64,000 nucleotides of DNA from the NCBI RefSeq assembly GCF_006965485.1, contig NZ_CP041360.1:1922001-1986000 (forward strand). The letters are read 5' to 3'. Each line of letters opens with the position of its first letter. The stretch's first letter is position 1. The DNA is from Spirosoma sp. KCTC 42546 (GTDB lineage Bacteria; Bacteroidota; Bacteroidia; Cytophagales; Spirosomataceae). A program made the position numbers and the translations under genes. The notes beneath the pieces were generated by a model. It was not told where the DNA came from. It ran no database searches and was given only the letters and a program-made list of their open reading frames with translations. Of the stretch, positions 56,055 to 64,000 are shown one piece after another.

Positions 56055-56152
56055 AACTGAATTTTTTCTGGTAGGCAAATTTGACCCACTAGATGTGCCC
56101 AACTAGTCAAAAATCCATGTTGTGAGTAGGAATTTCATGCAAATTGTCAAAG

Positions 56153-56326
56153 TCAAGCGCGGGCAGTTCTTGGTTGCTTTATAGTTGTAGCAGATTTTGC
56201 TTTTTTATTAGTCGTATTGTTTTTGTAGTTGCGAATAAATTCGCTGATTTCTTGCCGAGCTTGATCAGTTAATGGATCGCTTGCAATTATAAAGTCAACA
56301 CCTTTTGGTTCTTTTATATGTCCCAT
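56153..56326 (-). CDS. 57-residue conserved-looking small protein, partner of GNAT-like gene
   Basis: Begins MGHIKEPKGVDFIIASDPLT and ends TIKQPRTARA; the stop is TGA at 56153. Its ATG is five bases past the stop of the 56332-56859 gene, as in a two-gene operon. The mixture of acidic residues and a basic tail is like small antitoxins or regulatory peptides. It lies in markedly AT-rich DNA compared with the neighbours. Confidence 0.6.
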   Translation of the reverse strand: MGHIKEPKGVDFIIASDPLTDQARQEISEFIRNYKNNTTNKKAKSATTIKQPRTARA

Positions 56327-56331
56327 AATGA

Positions 56332-56859
56332 TTATGATTTAAAATACTTGTCAATGAGTAGTTGTGCTGATTTCGTTGGGATAATCATTCTATGTCCGCC
56401 TAGAATGTGCGCACCTAATGTCTTTTGGTAATGGTCTATAAGTTTCGTTTTAGCTGTAAAGCCAACAAATCCATCAAATCCTTGTTGGAAAGAAACTTTG
56501 CAGGCATGAGCAACTAAATTTCCTGCCACACCTTCGTAAACTTTATTTTGCCCTATATTGAATGGGGCGTTTTCAAGCAAATGCATATAAACATGGTCTG
56601 GCTCTAAAGTCAAACTAAGCAAACCTTGAATAATACTTGAATTAGGAGGGATGGTCAATTTGAAAACTTCTTTTGTATTGTTTGCAAACTCTACTTTCCA
56701 ATCAAAATTCCACCCATTCTTTTTTGTTACTTGCTTTAAATCAGCCTTAGTAAAACGTAAAACTTCCGTAGCAAAACTATCACCCGAAATTGTGTTTTGG
56801 ATGGAATTGGTCAACTTATCTACGGTAAAGTCGAGATGGGTATTTGGTTGCTTTTTCAC
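56332..56859 (-). CDS. GNAT-like protein in an AT-rich two-gene unit
   Basis: A 175-residue protein whose C-terminal half follows a GNAT acetyltransferase pattern: VYEGVAGNLVAHACKVSFQQGFDGFVGFTAK, then LIDHYQKTLGAHILGGHRM. The N-terminal half (residues 1-90) carries few recognisable motifs. The AT-rich codons and lack of similarity to neighbours suggest recent transfer. With the 57-residue gene it could form a toxin-antitoxin-like pair, which is an inference only. Confidence 0.55.
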   Translation of the reverse strand: MKKQPNTHLDFTVDKLTNSIQNTISGDSFATEVLRFTKADLKQVTKKNGWNFDWKVEFANNTKEVFKLTIPPNSSIIQGLLSLTLEPDHVYMHLLENAPFNIGQNKVYEGVAGNLVAHACKVSFQQGFDGFVGFTAKTKLIDHYQKTLGAHILGGHRMIIPTKSAQLLIDKYFKS

Positions 56860-57289
56860 TAAACGAATTTACTGAATAATACGATCTATATCAAATGTAA
56901 CTCAAAATTTTCGTAGTGTATATATGTTAGTCGTCGGCGTGTAGGCTAATGCGGGTTAACAAGCACCAACCGGATCGTATTATGAGTTGATTACTGGCCT
57001 TTTACCATCTCTCTAAAGGTTGAAATAAACTTCTTTTTTAACCACAGAGGCACAGAGAACACAGAGTTTTAGACTGACTAAAACTCTGTGTTCTCTGTGC
57101 CTCTGTGGTTAAAAAAGAAGTTCTCAGAGCGTCCCCAATGGACGCTCTTCGCTCAAAATCCTGATTTCTATCAATATAAAGTCTGTTTTAGCTCAGGAAA
57201 GGCCCCGCAGCTTTCCGCTTATTTTGGGGCATCAAAAGGAGGTAAAGCGTTCCTACTGATTTACTCATTCGCTTTTCAGGAAACCTATC
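56860..57289. other. spacer with giant hairpin before dehydrogenase
   Basis: Apart from the 45-bp inverted repeat at 57028-57122 there is an AGAGCGTCC/GGACGCTCT hairpin (near 57126-57148) and no credible gene. A 69-residue frame at 57088 runs through both hairpins and is rejected. Confidence 0.6.
57028..57122. repeat. 45-bp perfect inverted repeat, CACAGAG family
   Basis: Arms 57028-57072 and 57078-57122 are exact reverse complements with a five-base loop. The arm holds AACCACAGAGGCACAGAG and AACACAGAG, related to the elements at 15597-15643 and 49071-49164. This is the longest perfect stem seen in the window. Confidence 0.95.
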
Positions 57290-58042
57290 ATGGATAAAGA
57301 CTTACAAGGAAAGACCGCTCTGGTAACCGGAGCCGCTTCCGGTATTGGCAAGGCTGTAGCTCTGCTGTATGGACAACACGGAGCCAACGTCATGGTGTCG
57401 GATGTGGACGAAGCACAAGGCCAGCAAGTAGTTGAAGAGTTAAAAGCGGCTGGTGCAAATGCCCGGTTTTTTAAAGCCGATGTGGGCGATGCGGCCCAGT
57501 GCCAGCAACTGGTGAAGGAAACGGTCTCGGCCTTTGGCTCGCTCGACATTGCCTGTAATAATGCGGGAATCGGTGGGGAGTTGAATATGACCGCCGATTA
57601 TAGCCTGGAAGGCTGGCAGCACATCATCAATGTAAATCTCAATAGTGTTTTCTTCTGTCTGAAATATGAACTGGAAGTGATGCTCAAACAGGGTGCCGGA
57701 TCTATTGTCAATATGGCGTCCATATTGGGGCAGGTTGGAACCCCCGGTTCACCCGGCTATGTATCGGCAAAACACGGTATGGTTGGCTTAACGCAAACCG
57801 CAGCTATCGAATATGCCCCAATGGGGATTCGGATCAATGCCGTTGGACCGGGTTACATCGACACACCTTTATTGAATCTGCTATCGGCAGAGGTGAAGCA
57901 GCAATTGATTGGTCTGCACCCAATTGGCCGTTTGGGAAAAGCGGATGAAGTCGCCGAGCTGGTTATCTGGCTCAGCTCAGAGAAAGCATCGTTCGTTACC
58001 GGATCGTATTACCCCGTTGATGGCGGATACCTGGCCAAGTAA
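57290..58042 (+). CDS. short-chain dehydrogenase/reductase
   Basis: Classical SDR of 250 residues: TGAASGIG (13-20), NNAG (90-93), S144, Y157, K161, then the INAVGPGYIDTPL and GSYYPVDGGY motifs at the end. The second half matches glucose 1-dehydrogenase/3-oxoacyl-ACP-reductase-type enzymes. First gene of the run to the phosphoketolase; 23 bp to the next gene. Confidence 0.88.
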   Translation: MDKDLQGKTALVTGAASGIGKAVALLYGQHGANVMVSDVDEAQGQQVVEELKAAGANARFFKADVGDAAQCQQLVKETVSAFGSLDIACNNAGIGGELNMTADYSLEGWQHIINVNLNSVFFCLKYELEVMLKQGAGSIVNMASILGQVGTPGSPGYVSAKHGMVGLTQTAAIEYAPMGIRINAVGPGYIDTPLLNLLSAEVKQQLIGLHPIGRLGKADEVAELVIWLSSEKASFVTGSYYPVDGGYLAK

Positions 58043-58065
58043 ACCTACCTCATAGCTCGTTCGTC

Positions 58066-58884
58066 ATGAAAACAATCGTTCTCGCTACTGATTTTACGCA
58101 CAACGCCAACCGGGTGGCCCGATTCGCAGCTCAACTGGCTTTTGATCAGAAAGCTACCCTGATTTTAGTCCATGCCTTTCATGTTTGGCCTGATAATCCG
58201 GCTAAAACGGGCGACTTTCCACTCTCCGTAGAGGCAACCCGCGAAAGCAGCGAAAAGTCCTTACACCGACTGGCCGCTGACCTACATGATCTGGTAGGAA
58301 TAGAAGTTCCTATCCGATGCATTGCGCAGGAAGGTCATACAATGGAGGCTATCCGGCATGTTACGAAGGCGGAAAACGCCGATCTGCTGGTCATGTCGAC
58401 GGTGGGTACGGCTCCACAAAGTGCGCAGCTCATGGGGAGTATTGCTACGGGCATGGTTGCCGAAACGGAAGTGCCGCTGCTGCTTATTCCACCGCATAGT
58501 ACGTATGCAGGCCTGAAAAATGTGGTGCTGGGCATTGATCTGGCAGCACCGCCGAATGCCGTATCCCTGGATAAAGCGCTGCATTTCGCCCGGTTGTTCG
58601 GAAGCATACTCAATGTATTGTGCATTACGGATAAACCCGATGATGCCGAAATGCACCATCAGGGAGAACATATCCGGCGCTTACTGAATCCACAGCCGCA
58701 CACACTGACCATTGAGTCTGGTGAAGAGATTTACGATACCCTCCTGGAGTTTGCGCATACCAACAAAGCGGACCTGATTATGATGTTGCCGCAGATGCGG
58801 AACTGGTTCCAGAAACTGTTTTCGGAAGGTGAAACACAGCGACTGGCCCGTCTTACCGACATTCCTCTGCTGGCCGTTGTGTAG
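58066..58884 (+). CDS. universal stress protein, two UspA domains
   Basis: A 272-residue tandem UspA protein. Each half has the ATP-binding-type hallmark: first repeat has VLATDFT...HAF...LVMSTVGTA...GSIATGMVAETEVPLLLIPP. The second half (from about 150) has VVLGIDLA and LLVFAHTNKADLIMM-like segments and is more diverged. It probably protects or tunes metabolism under low energy; phosphoketolase-linked operons often contain one. Confidence 0.88.
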   Translation: MKTIVLATDFTHNANRVARFAAQLAFDQKATLILVHAFHVWPDNPAKTGDFPLSVEATRESSEKSLHRLAADLHDLVGIEVPIRCIAQEGHTMEAIRHVTKAENADLLVMSTVGTAPQSAQLMGSIATGMVAETEVPLLLIPPHSTYAGLKNVVLGIDLAAPPNAVSLDKALHFARLFGSILNVLCITDKPDDAEMHHQGEHIRRLLNPQPHTLTIESGEEIYDTLLEFAHTNKADLIMMLPQMRNWFQKLFSEGETQRLARLTDIPLLAVV

Positions 58885-58928
58885 TTAACACGATACGCAC
58901 CCTAAACCCCTTGCCTGCATAAGCAGCT

Positions 58929-59771
58929 ATGAACAGACAACTGGGTCAGTTTTTTGGATTAACCTATGCAATCTCCTGGCTGATTTGGTCACCTTATTAC
59001 CTGCCGCTGAATGTACCTGTCAATAAATTGCCGTACATTCACCTGCTGGGAAGTTTGGGGCCGATGCTGGCTGCATTCATACTCATTTATCGCAGGCAGG
59101 GGCTTTCGGGAATCCGGCAATTAAAAGGGCAGGCACCATCGCAAAGACAATTTGTACGTTGGTTGAGTGTTGGGTTTCTGGCACCAGTCGTGGTATTTGT
59201 GTTCATCATCGGATTTATCTGCATAACACAGTATCGTGTCCCCGATTTGCAGAGGTTGTTTTCATCGAAGGAATTTGCCTTTCTTTCGCCAGTGACTTTT
59301 ATCCTTGCCAATATCTTTTTCTTTGGATTAGGCGAAGAAGCCGGTTGGCGAGGGTTTGCCTTGCCACGTTTGCAGGCAGGCTATTCGGCCTTTAACGCGA
59401 ATCTGATTAGTACTTTTTTCTGGGCTATCTGGCATTGGCCCCTTTTCTTTAATCCGTTAGGCGGCTACATTCATATGGATGTTGGAGGGGTAACTGGCTG
59501 GTTGTTCAGCCTGCTAACCGGAGGCATCCTGTTCACCTGGCTGTTCAATTCATCGCGTGGTAATGTACTGGCTTGTGCCCTGTTTCATGGGATGATGGAT
59601 GTCGTGTTTACGGCCGATCTGAACATGCCGGAACTAACGACGTATACCGGCATACTGGTTACCTTCTGGGGATTGTATGTGTGGTTCGTGTATAAGCCCG
59701 ACAACTTGTCACGCTCCCACAAAATAACGGTCGATCCGCTTTCTGGCGCTTCCGGAGATTGGTCACGCTAA
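58929..59771 (+). CDS. CPBP-family intramembrane metalloprotease
   Basis: A 280-residue membrane protein with the CPBP/Abi motifs: GLGEEAGWRGFALPRL (EExxxR), FFWAIWHWPLF (FxxxH) and ACALFHGMMDVV (HxxxD/N-like). About eight spans. Substrate unknown; members process prenylated proteins or act in bacteriocin self-protection. Its place in a central-carbon operon is not explained. Confidence 0.85.
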   Translation: MNRQLGQFFGLTYAISWLIWSPYYLPLNVPVNKLPYIHLLGSLGPMLAAFILIYRRQGLSGIRQLKGQAPSQRQFVRWLSVGFLAPVVVFVFIIGFICITQYRVPDLQRLFSSKEFAFLSPVTFILANIFFFGLGEEAGWRGFALPRLQAGYSAFNANLISTFFWAIWHWPLFFNPLGGYIHMDVGGVTGWLFSLLTGGILFTWLFNSSRGNVLACALFHGMMDVVFTADLNMPELTTYTGILVTFWGLYVWFVYKPDNLSRSHKITVDPLSGASGDWSR

Positions 59772-59832
59772 CCACCTGTTCACAAAAATTGGGAGCGGTT
59801 GGTTTGACGGATAACGTAAAGACAAATCAGCT

Positions 59833-61023
59833 ATGATCGAAGGTAACGAACGCGTATTGACCATCAACGGAGGCTCATCGAGTATCAAGTTTGCGGTGTA
59901 TGACGCTGGTGAATCGCCTAAACGAGGACTCTATGGCCATATCGACCGAATCGGCCTGCCGGATACTAAACTTACGTTTACCGACTCCACTGCCGATCAA
60001 CCATCAACGTGCCTGGTAAAGGCTACCAATCATGCATCGGCGGTAAATTTCCTGATCAACTGGCTCGAAAAACAGGCTGTTTTTTCGTCGATTAAAGCGG
60101 TCGGCCATCGGATTGTTCATGGCATGGAACATCAGGAACCGGAACGGATTACACCATCACTGCTTGATGAACTGCATCGCATTAGCGCCTATGATCCCGA
60201 TCACCTGCCCAGTGAACTTTCCCTGATTGAGGCCTTCCAAAAGCGCCATCCCGATTTACTACAGCTTGCCTGTTTTGACACCGCTTTTCACCGAACAATG
60301 CCCCGCGTTGCTCAACTGTTGCCTATCCCAAGACGCTTCGACGCCCAGGGAATCCGACGCTATGGTTTTCATGGGTTATCGTATGCGTATCTGATGGACG
60401 AACTGGGTCGGGTGGCCGGTACCGAAGCTGCCCAGGGTAAAGTTATTCTGGCGCATTTAGGGAGTGGGGCGAGTTTGGCTGCGGTTCGGGAGGGGAAAAG
60501 TCTGGATACAAGCATGGGGTTCACGCCCACAGCTGGGTTACCTATGGGCACCCGCCCCGGCGATCTTGACCCCGGAGTAGCCTGGTATCTGATGAAAACA
60601 GAAAAGCTATCGCCCACCCAATTCAATAAAGTAATCAATCACGAATCCGGTTTGCTCGGCGTATCCGAAACCAGTTCGGATATGCACGATTTGCTGGACC
60701 GACAGGCGGTTGATGTCCGGGCGGCCGAGGCCGTCGAGCTGTTCTGCTACCAAACCCGAAAGTGGATCGGGGCCTTCTCGGCCGTGCTGGGTGGACTCGA
60801 AACCCTGGTGTTTTCGGGCGGCATCGGAGAGAACGCTTCCGAGGTGCGCGCCCGTGTTTGTCATGGACTTGACTACTTAGGAATTGACCTGGACGAACAA
60901 CGTAACGTGGCCCATGCAAACATCATTTCGACCGATACAAGTCGGGTCACCGTCCGCGTCATTCCAACCAACGAGGAAAAAATGATTGCCCAAACCGTCT
61001 GCCGACTTTTAAATGCTGATTAG
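59833..61023 (+). CDS. ackA: acetate kinase
   Basis: Converts acetyl phosphate and ADP to acetate and ATP. N-terminal LTINGGSSSIKFAVYD, catalytic-region CFDTAFHRTMP, phosphate-loop HLGSGASLAAVREGKSLDTS and GFTPTAGLPMGTRPGDLDPG. Length 396 is standard. It sits before the phosphoketolase, whose product is acetyl phosphate; no phosphotransacetylase gene is nearby. Confidence 0.96.
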   Translation: MIEGNERVLTINGGSSSIKFAVYDAGESPKRGLYGHIDRIGLPDTKLTFTDSTADQPSTCLVKATNHASAVNFLINWLEKQAVFSSIKAVGHRIVHGMEHQEPERITPSLLDELHRISAYDPDHLPSELSLIEAFQKRHPDLLQLACFDTAFHRTMPRVAQLLPIPRRFDAQGIRRYGFHGLSYAYLMDELGRVAGTEAAQGKVILAHLGSGASLAAVREGKSLDTSMGFTPTAGLPMGTRPGDLDPGVAWYLMKTEKLSPTQFNKVINHESGLLGVSETSSDMHDLLDRQAVDVRAAEAVELFCYQTRKWIGAFSAVLGGLETLVFSGGIGENASEVRARVCHGLDYLGIDLDEQRNVAHANIISTDTSRVTVRVIPTNEEKMIAQTVCRLLNAD

Positions 61024-61031
61024 TAGTTATT

Positions 61032-61090
61032 GGTTATTGAATTATTAGTTAATAGGCTAGTAATCAGCCTATAAATGTTTGGTCAATAAC
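61032..61090. repeat. inverted repeats between ackA and phosphoketolase
   Basis: GTTATTGA (61033-61040) pairs with TCAATAAC (61083-61090), enclosing ATAGGCT/AGCCTAT (61052-61058 and 61066-61072). It resembles the TTATTGAGTTA element after rodA. Confidence 0.6.
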
Positions 61091-61130
61091 TGATAACCAG
61101 TAACGATTAACCCATAATCTTGACTCAATT

Positions 61131-63533
61131 ATGGAAACGACCAACTTAGCTTTACCTATGGAACCCCAGACAGATACGCCGTTATCGCCGGAAGAAGTCC
61201 AACGAATACATGCCTATTGGCGAGCCGCTAACTACCTGTCGGTTGGTCAGATCTATCTGCACGATAATCCCTTACTTCGGGAACCACTGGCGCTGGAACA
61301 CATCAAGCCTATGCTGCTGGGTCATTGGGGCACTACACCGGGGCAAAACTTTATCTATGCCCATCTGAACCGGGTCATCAAAAAAGATGATCTCAATATG
61401 CTGTACATATCGGGGCCCGGTCATGGCGGTCCGGCCGTAGTCGCGAATACCTATCTCGAAGGTACCTATAGCGAAGTGTATCCAGCAATCCGTCAGGATG
61501 AAGATGGGCTGAAAAAACTGTTTCGGCAATTCTCGGCACCGGGTGGAATTTCGAGCCATGCGTCTCCCCAAACACCAGGTTCGTTGCATGAAGGGGGCGA
61601 ATTAGGCTACTCCCTCAGTCATGCATTTGGGGTGGTGTTCGATAATCCCGACCTGATAGCTACCTGTGTAGTGGGTGACGGGGAAGCTGAAACGGGTCCC
61701 CTGGCCACTGCCTGGCATTCCAATAAATTTCTGAATCCGGTTACCGATGGAGTGGTCTTGCCTATTCTGCATCTGAACGGTTATAAAATTTCTAACCCGA
61801 CTGTACTGGCTCGTATCACGCACGAGGAACTGGATCAGCTACTACACGGCTACGGATGGACGCCCTATTTTGTGGAAGGCCACGAGCCTGACCAGATGCA
61901 CCAGGCAATGGCGGCTACACTCGATAAAGCCATCGCCCAAATCAAACAAATTCAACTGGAAGCCCGTACGCAGGGCGACGTGACCCGCCCGCGCTGGCCC
62001 ATGCTTGTGCTCCGATCTCCAAAGGGCTGGACAGGGCCGAAAACCATTGATGGCGTACCGAACGAAGGCACGTTCCGTGCGCACCAGGTTCCGCTTTCCG
62101 TATCGGCCTCTACACCCCCCGACCATCTGGCGCAACTGGAACGCTGGCTGAAAAGCTATAAACCCGAAGAGCTTTTCGATGAGCAAGGTAGGCTGTTGCC
62201 GGAACTGGCCGAGTTAGCGCCTAAGGGAGACCGACGAATGGGAGCCAACCCGCATACTAATGGAGGCTTACTACTGCGCGATCTATGCATGCCGGACTAT
62301 TGTGAGTATGCTGTTGATGTGCCGTCGCCCGGAGCCATACTGGCTAGCGATACCTATGTAGCCGGTCAGTTTTTGCGGGATGTCATCAAGCTGAATCTGG
62401 AACCCAGGAATTTCAGGATATTCGGCCCTGATGAGACTGTTTCTAACCGACTGGAAGCCGTTTTCGAGACGACCAATCGGCAGTGGGATGCCGAAACTGC
62501 CGAGAATGATCAATTTCTGGCACCCACTGGCAGTGTGATGGAAATGCTCAGCGAGCACCAGTGCGAAGGCTGGCTGGAAGGCTATTTACTTACGGGTCGA
62601 CATGGGTTGTTCAACAGCTACGAAGCCTTCATTCACATTGTCGATTCGATGTTCAATCAGCACGCTAAGTGGTTGAAAATGACGCAGGAGATCCCGTGGC
62701 GGAGGAAGATAGCTTCCCTGAATTATCTGTTGACATCCACCGTCTGGCGGCAGGATCACAATGGGTTCACGCACCAGGATCCCGGCTTTATGGATCACGT
62801 GATCAATAAGAAATCCAGTATTGTTCGTGTGTACCTACCCCCCGATGCGAACTGCCTGCTGTCGGTCATGGATCACTGCCTGCGGAGTCGCCATTATGTA
62901 AACGTGATAGTAGCGGGCAAACACCCTGCCCCACAATGGTTAACGATGGATGCCGCCATCAAACATTGTGCAGAAGGTATTGGTATCTGGAAATGGGCCA
63001 GTAACGATAAAGATAGTGAACCGGATGCCGTCATGGCTTGCTGTGGTGATGTGCCAACCCTGGAAACCCTCGCGGCTGTTTCAATTCTGCGGGAGCATTT
63101 GCCTGAGTTGAAAATCCGGGTGGTCAATGTCGTTGATCTGCTGAAATTGGAGCGCCAAACAGAACATCCTCACGGACTATCCGACGCGGATTTCGACGCC
63201 CTGTTCACGAAAAACAAGCCCGTTATTTTCGCCTTTCACGGGTACCCCTGGCTGGTGCACCGGTTAACGTACAACCGCGCGAATAACAGCAATATGCACG
63301 TGCGTGGCTACAAGGAAGAGGGCACGATTACAACGGCGTTTGATATGACCGTGTTAAATGAAATGGATCGGTTTCATTTGGCCATGGATGTTATTGATCG
63401 ACTTCCTCAACTGGGTAACAAAGGAGCCTATCTAAAGCAGCTCCTGAAGGATAAACTCGTTGAGCACAAGCACTATATAACCCATAATGGGGAAGATATG
63501 CCGGAAATCCGTAATTGGAAATGGAATGCCTGA
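61131..63533 (+). CDS. xfp: phosphoketolase (xylulose 5-phosphate/fructose 6-phosphate)
   Basis: An 800-residue thiamine-diphosphate enzyme cleaving xylulose 5-phosphate or fructose 6-phosphate to acetyl phosphate. Markers: [20 protein letters not shown] (N terminus), [26 protein letters not shown] (ThDP/Mg motif), and a C-terminal HTSYRGxRNxxTP-like layout [19 protein letters not shown]. Length is standard. The ATG at 61131 is used; the one at 61158 is also possible. A P-type ATPase begins 12 bp after the stop. Confidence 0.95.
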   Translation: METTNLALPMEPQTDTPLSPEEVQRIHAYWRAANYLSVGQIYLHDNPLLREPLALEHIKPMLLGHWGTTPGQNFIYAHLNRVIKKDDLNMLYISGPGHGGPAVVANTYLEGTYSEVYPAIRQDEDGLKKLFRQFSAPGGISSHASPQTPGSLHEGGELGYSLSHAFGVVFDNPDLIATCVVGDGEAETGPLATAWHSNKFLNPVTDGVVLPILHLNGYKISNPTVLARITHEELDQLLHGYGWTPYFVEGHEPDQMHQAMAATLDKAIAQIKQIQLEARTQGDVTRPRWPMLVLRSPKGWTGPKTIDGVPNEGTFRAHQVPLSVSASTPPDHLAQLERWLKSYKPEELFDEQGRLLPELAELAPKGDRRMGANPHTNGGLLLRDLCMPDYCEYAVDVPSPGAILASDTYVAGQFLRDVIKLNLEPRNFRIFGPDETVSNRLEAVFETTNRQWDAETAENDQFLAPTGSVMEMLSEHQCEGWLEGYLLTGRHGLFNSYEAFIHIVDSMFNQHAKWLKMTQEIPWRRKIASLNYLLTSTVWRQDHNGFTHQDPGFMDHVINKKSSIVRVYLPPDANCLLSVMDHCLRSRHYVNVIVAGKHPAPQWLTMDAAIKHCAEGIGIWKWASNDKDSEPDAVMACCGDVPTLETLAAVSILREHLPELKIRVVNVVDLLKLERQTEHPHGLSDADFDALFTKNKPVIFAFHGYPWLVHRLTYNRANNSNMHVRGYKEEGTITTAFDMTVLNEMDRFHLAMDVIDRLPQLGNKGAYLKQLLKDKLVEHKHYITHNGEDMPEIRNWKWNA

Positions 63534-63545
63534 TTTGTCGCTCAT

Positions 63546-64000
63546 ATGGATTTTCACCTTGTTCCGGTTGCCGAAGTAGCCCGTTCGCTGACTACGTCTC
63601 CCATCGGACTTACCGCCGATACAGCTCAGCAACGGCTGGCTGAGTATGGTAAAAATCAGATCGAAGACGCCAGGAAGAAAACCGTCTGGCAGCTACTGCT
63701 GCATCAGTTAACGGATTTCATGATTCTGGTGTTAATTGCAGCCGCCATTATATCGGGTCTGGTAGGCGAAGTGAAATCAACCTACGTTATTCTGGCCATT
63801 GTGCTTATCAACGCGCTCGTTGGTTTCTTTCAGGAGTACCGGGCCGAAAAGGCAATGGAAGCCCTCAAAAAAATGGCCTCCGCGCAGGCGCAGGTGTTGC
63901 GGAATAATCGGGCCAGTAAAGTAGATGCATCGGAACTAGTGCCTGGCGATGTGGCACTGCTGGAAGCGGGTACGATCATTCCGGCAGATGTTCGCTTTAT
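63546..64000 (+). CDS. cation-transporting P-type ATPase, 3' end outside window
   Basis: The frame opens at ATG 63546 and runs off the window. The N-terminal domain (LTTSPIGLTADTAQQRLAEYGKNQIED) and the first span pair, then LVGEVKSTYVILAIVLINALVGFFQEYRAEKAMEAL and VPGDVALLEAGTIIPADVRF, are those of a P2-type ATPase (calcium or related cation). The catalytic DKTGT lies beyond the window. It begins 12 bp after the phosphoketolase, so it may share the operon. Confidence 0.88.
   Translation, partial: MDFHLVPVAEVARSLTTSPIGLTADTAQQRLAEYGKNQIEDARKKTVWQLLLHQLTDFMILVLIAAAIISGLVGEVKSTYVILAIVLINALVGFFQEYRAEKAMEALKKMASAQAQVLRNNRASKVDASELVPGDVALLEAGTIIPADVRF

Noticed and set aside
57088..57297. 69-residue frame before the dehydrogenase
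   Set aside because: It runs through the arm of the 45-bp hairpin and a second hairpin and has no domain or ribosome site.
1..64000. CRISPR arrays, tRNA, rRNA, insertion sequences
   Set aside because: No regularly spaced identical repeats, no cloverleaf or rRNA-like sequence and no transposase frame were seen; the repeats found are palindromic intergenic elements.

Overview
The window looks like a chromosome segment from a Spirosoma-like member of the Cytophagales (Bacteroidota). Three things point there. Two genes encode hybrid two-component sensors that carry kinase, receiver and AraC domains on one chain. One of them has an exact TTTG-N19-TAnnTTTG promoter, the Bacteroidota housekeeping type. 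The gene families (DUF983, DUF418, the malic enzyme-phosphotransacetylase fusion) and the many long perfect intergenic hairpins also fit. No rRNA, tRNA, insertion sequence, CRISPR array or replication origin was seen. The genus is an inference from overall appearance.

Layout: 1-4356 has the end of a gluconolactonase-type gene and the cell-elongation pair mrdA-rodA. 4537-9848 holds membrane and secreted proteins of unknown role and the malic enzyme fusion. 10000-22822 carries two hybrid sensors (one with a sugar-binding-protein sensor, one with a beta-propeller sensor), a secreted hydrolase, an unlinked fabF, and a TetR regulator with two matching operator-like sites, one before itself and one before a neighbouring dehydrogenase. 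23637-30618 is a tight run: a cholesterol-oxidase-like GMC enzyme, an alpha/beta hydrolase with Cys at the nucleophile elbow, an acetoacetate-decarboxylase-like protein, three small membrane proteins and a patatin. It is probably a lipid or sterol modification unit.

30628-46100 is the most unusual part. A lipoprotein and a membrane metallophosphoesterase precede six closely spaced genes (35063-44625): a trypsin-like protease, a stand-alone beta-sandwich domain, a second trypsin-like protease, a trypsin fused to a P-loop ATPase, a 1076-residue STAND-type NTPase, and a two-HKD phospholipase-D-family protein. A second metallophosphoesterase faces the cluster. This combination resembles effector-associated-domain/STAND conflict systems and is the best candidate for an undescribed system. 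Near-identical 16-bp palindromes lie upstream of the cluster and upstream of the AraC gene that follows it.

46417-53813 holds an AraC regulator, a DUF983 protein, two small secreted proteins with a membrane-anchored winged-helix regulator (preceded by four phased TTTACA-like repeats), a sugar transporter with fructokinase, and a stand-alone C-terminal domain of the mannitol dehydrogenase/tagaturonate reductase family. 54652-56859 has an aldo/keto reductase, a VOC protein and an AT-rich two-gene unit whose 57-residue member is easily missed. 57290-64000 is a phosphoketolase-acetate kinase module with a short-chain dehydrogenase, a universal stress protein, a CPBP protease and the start of a P-type ATPase: phosphoketolase makes acetyl phosphate and acetate kinase turns it into acetate and ATP.

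A diverged noncoding repeat of about 254 bp occurs twice, at 10000-10253 and 54144-54398. Many intergenic spaces hold long inverted repeats, some from a CACAGAG-rich family.
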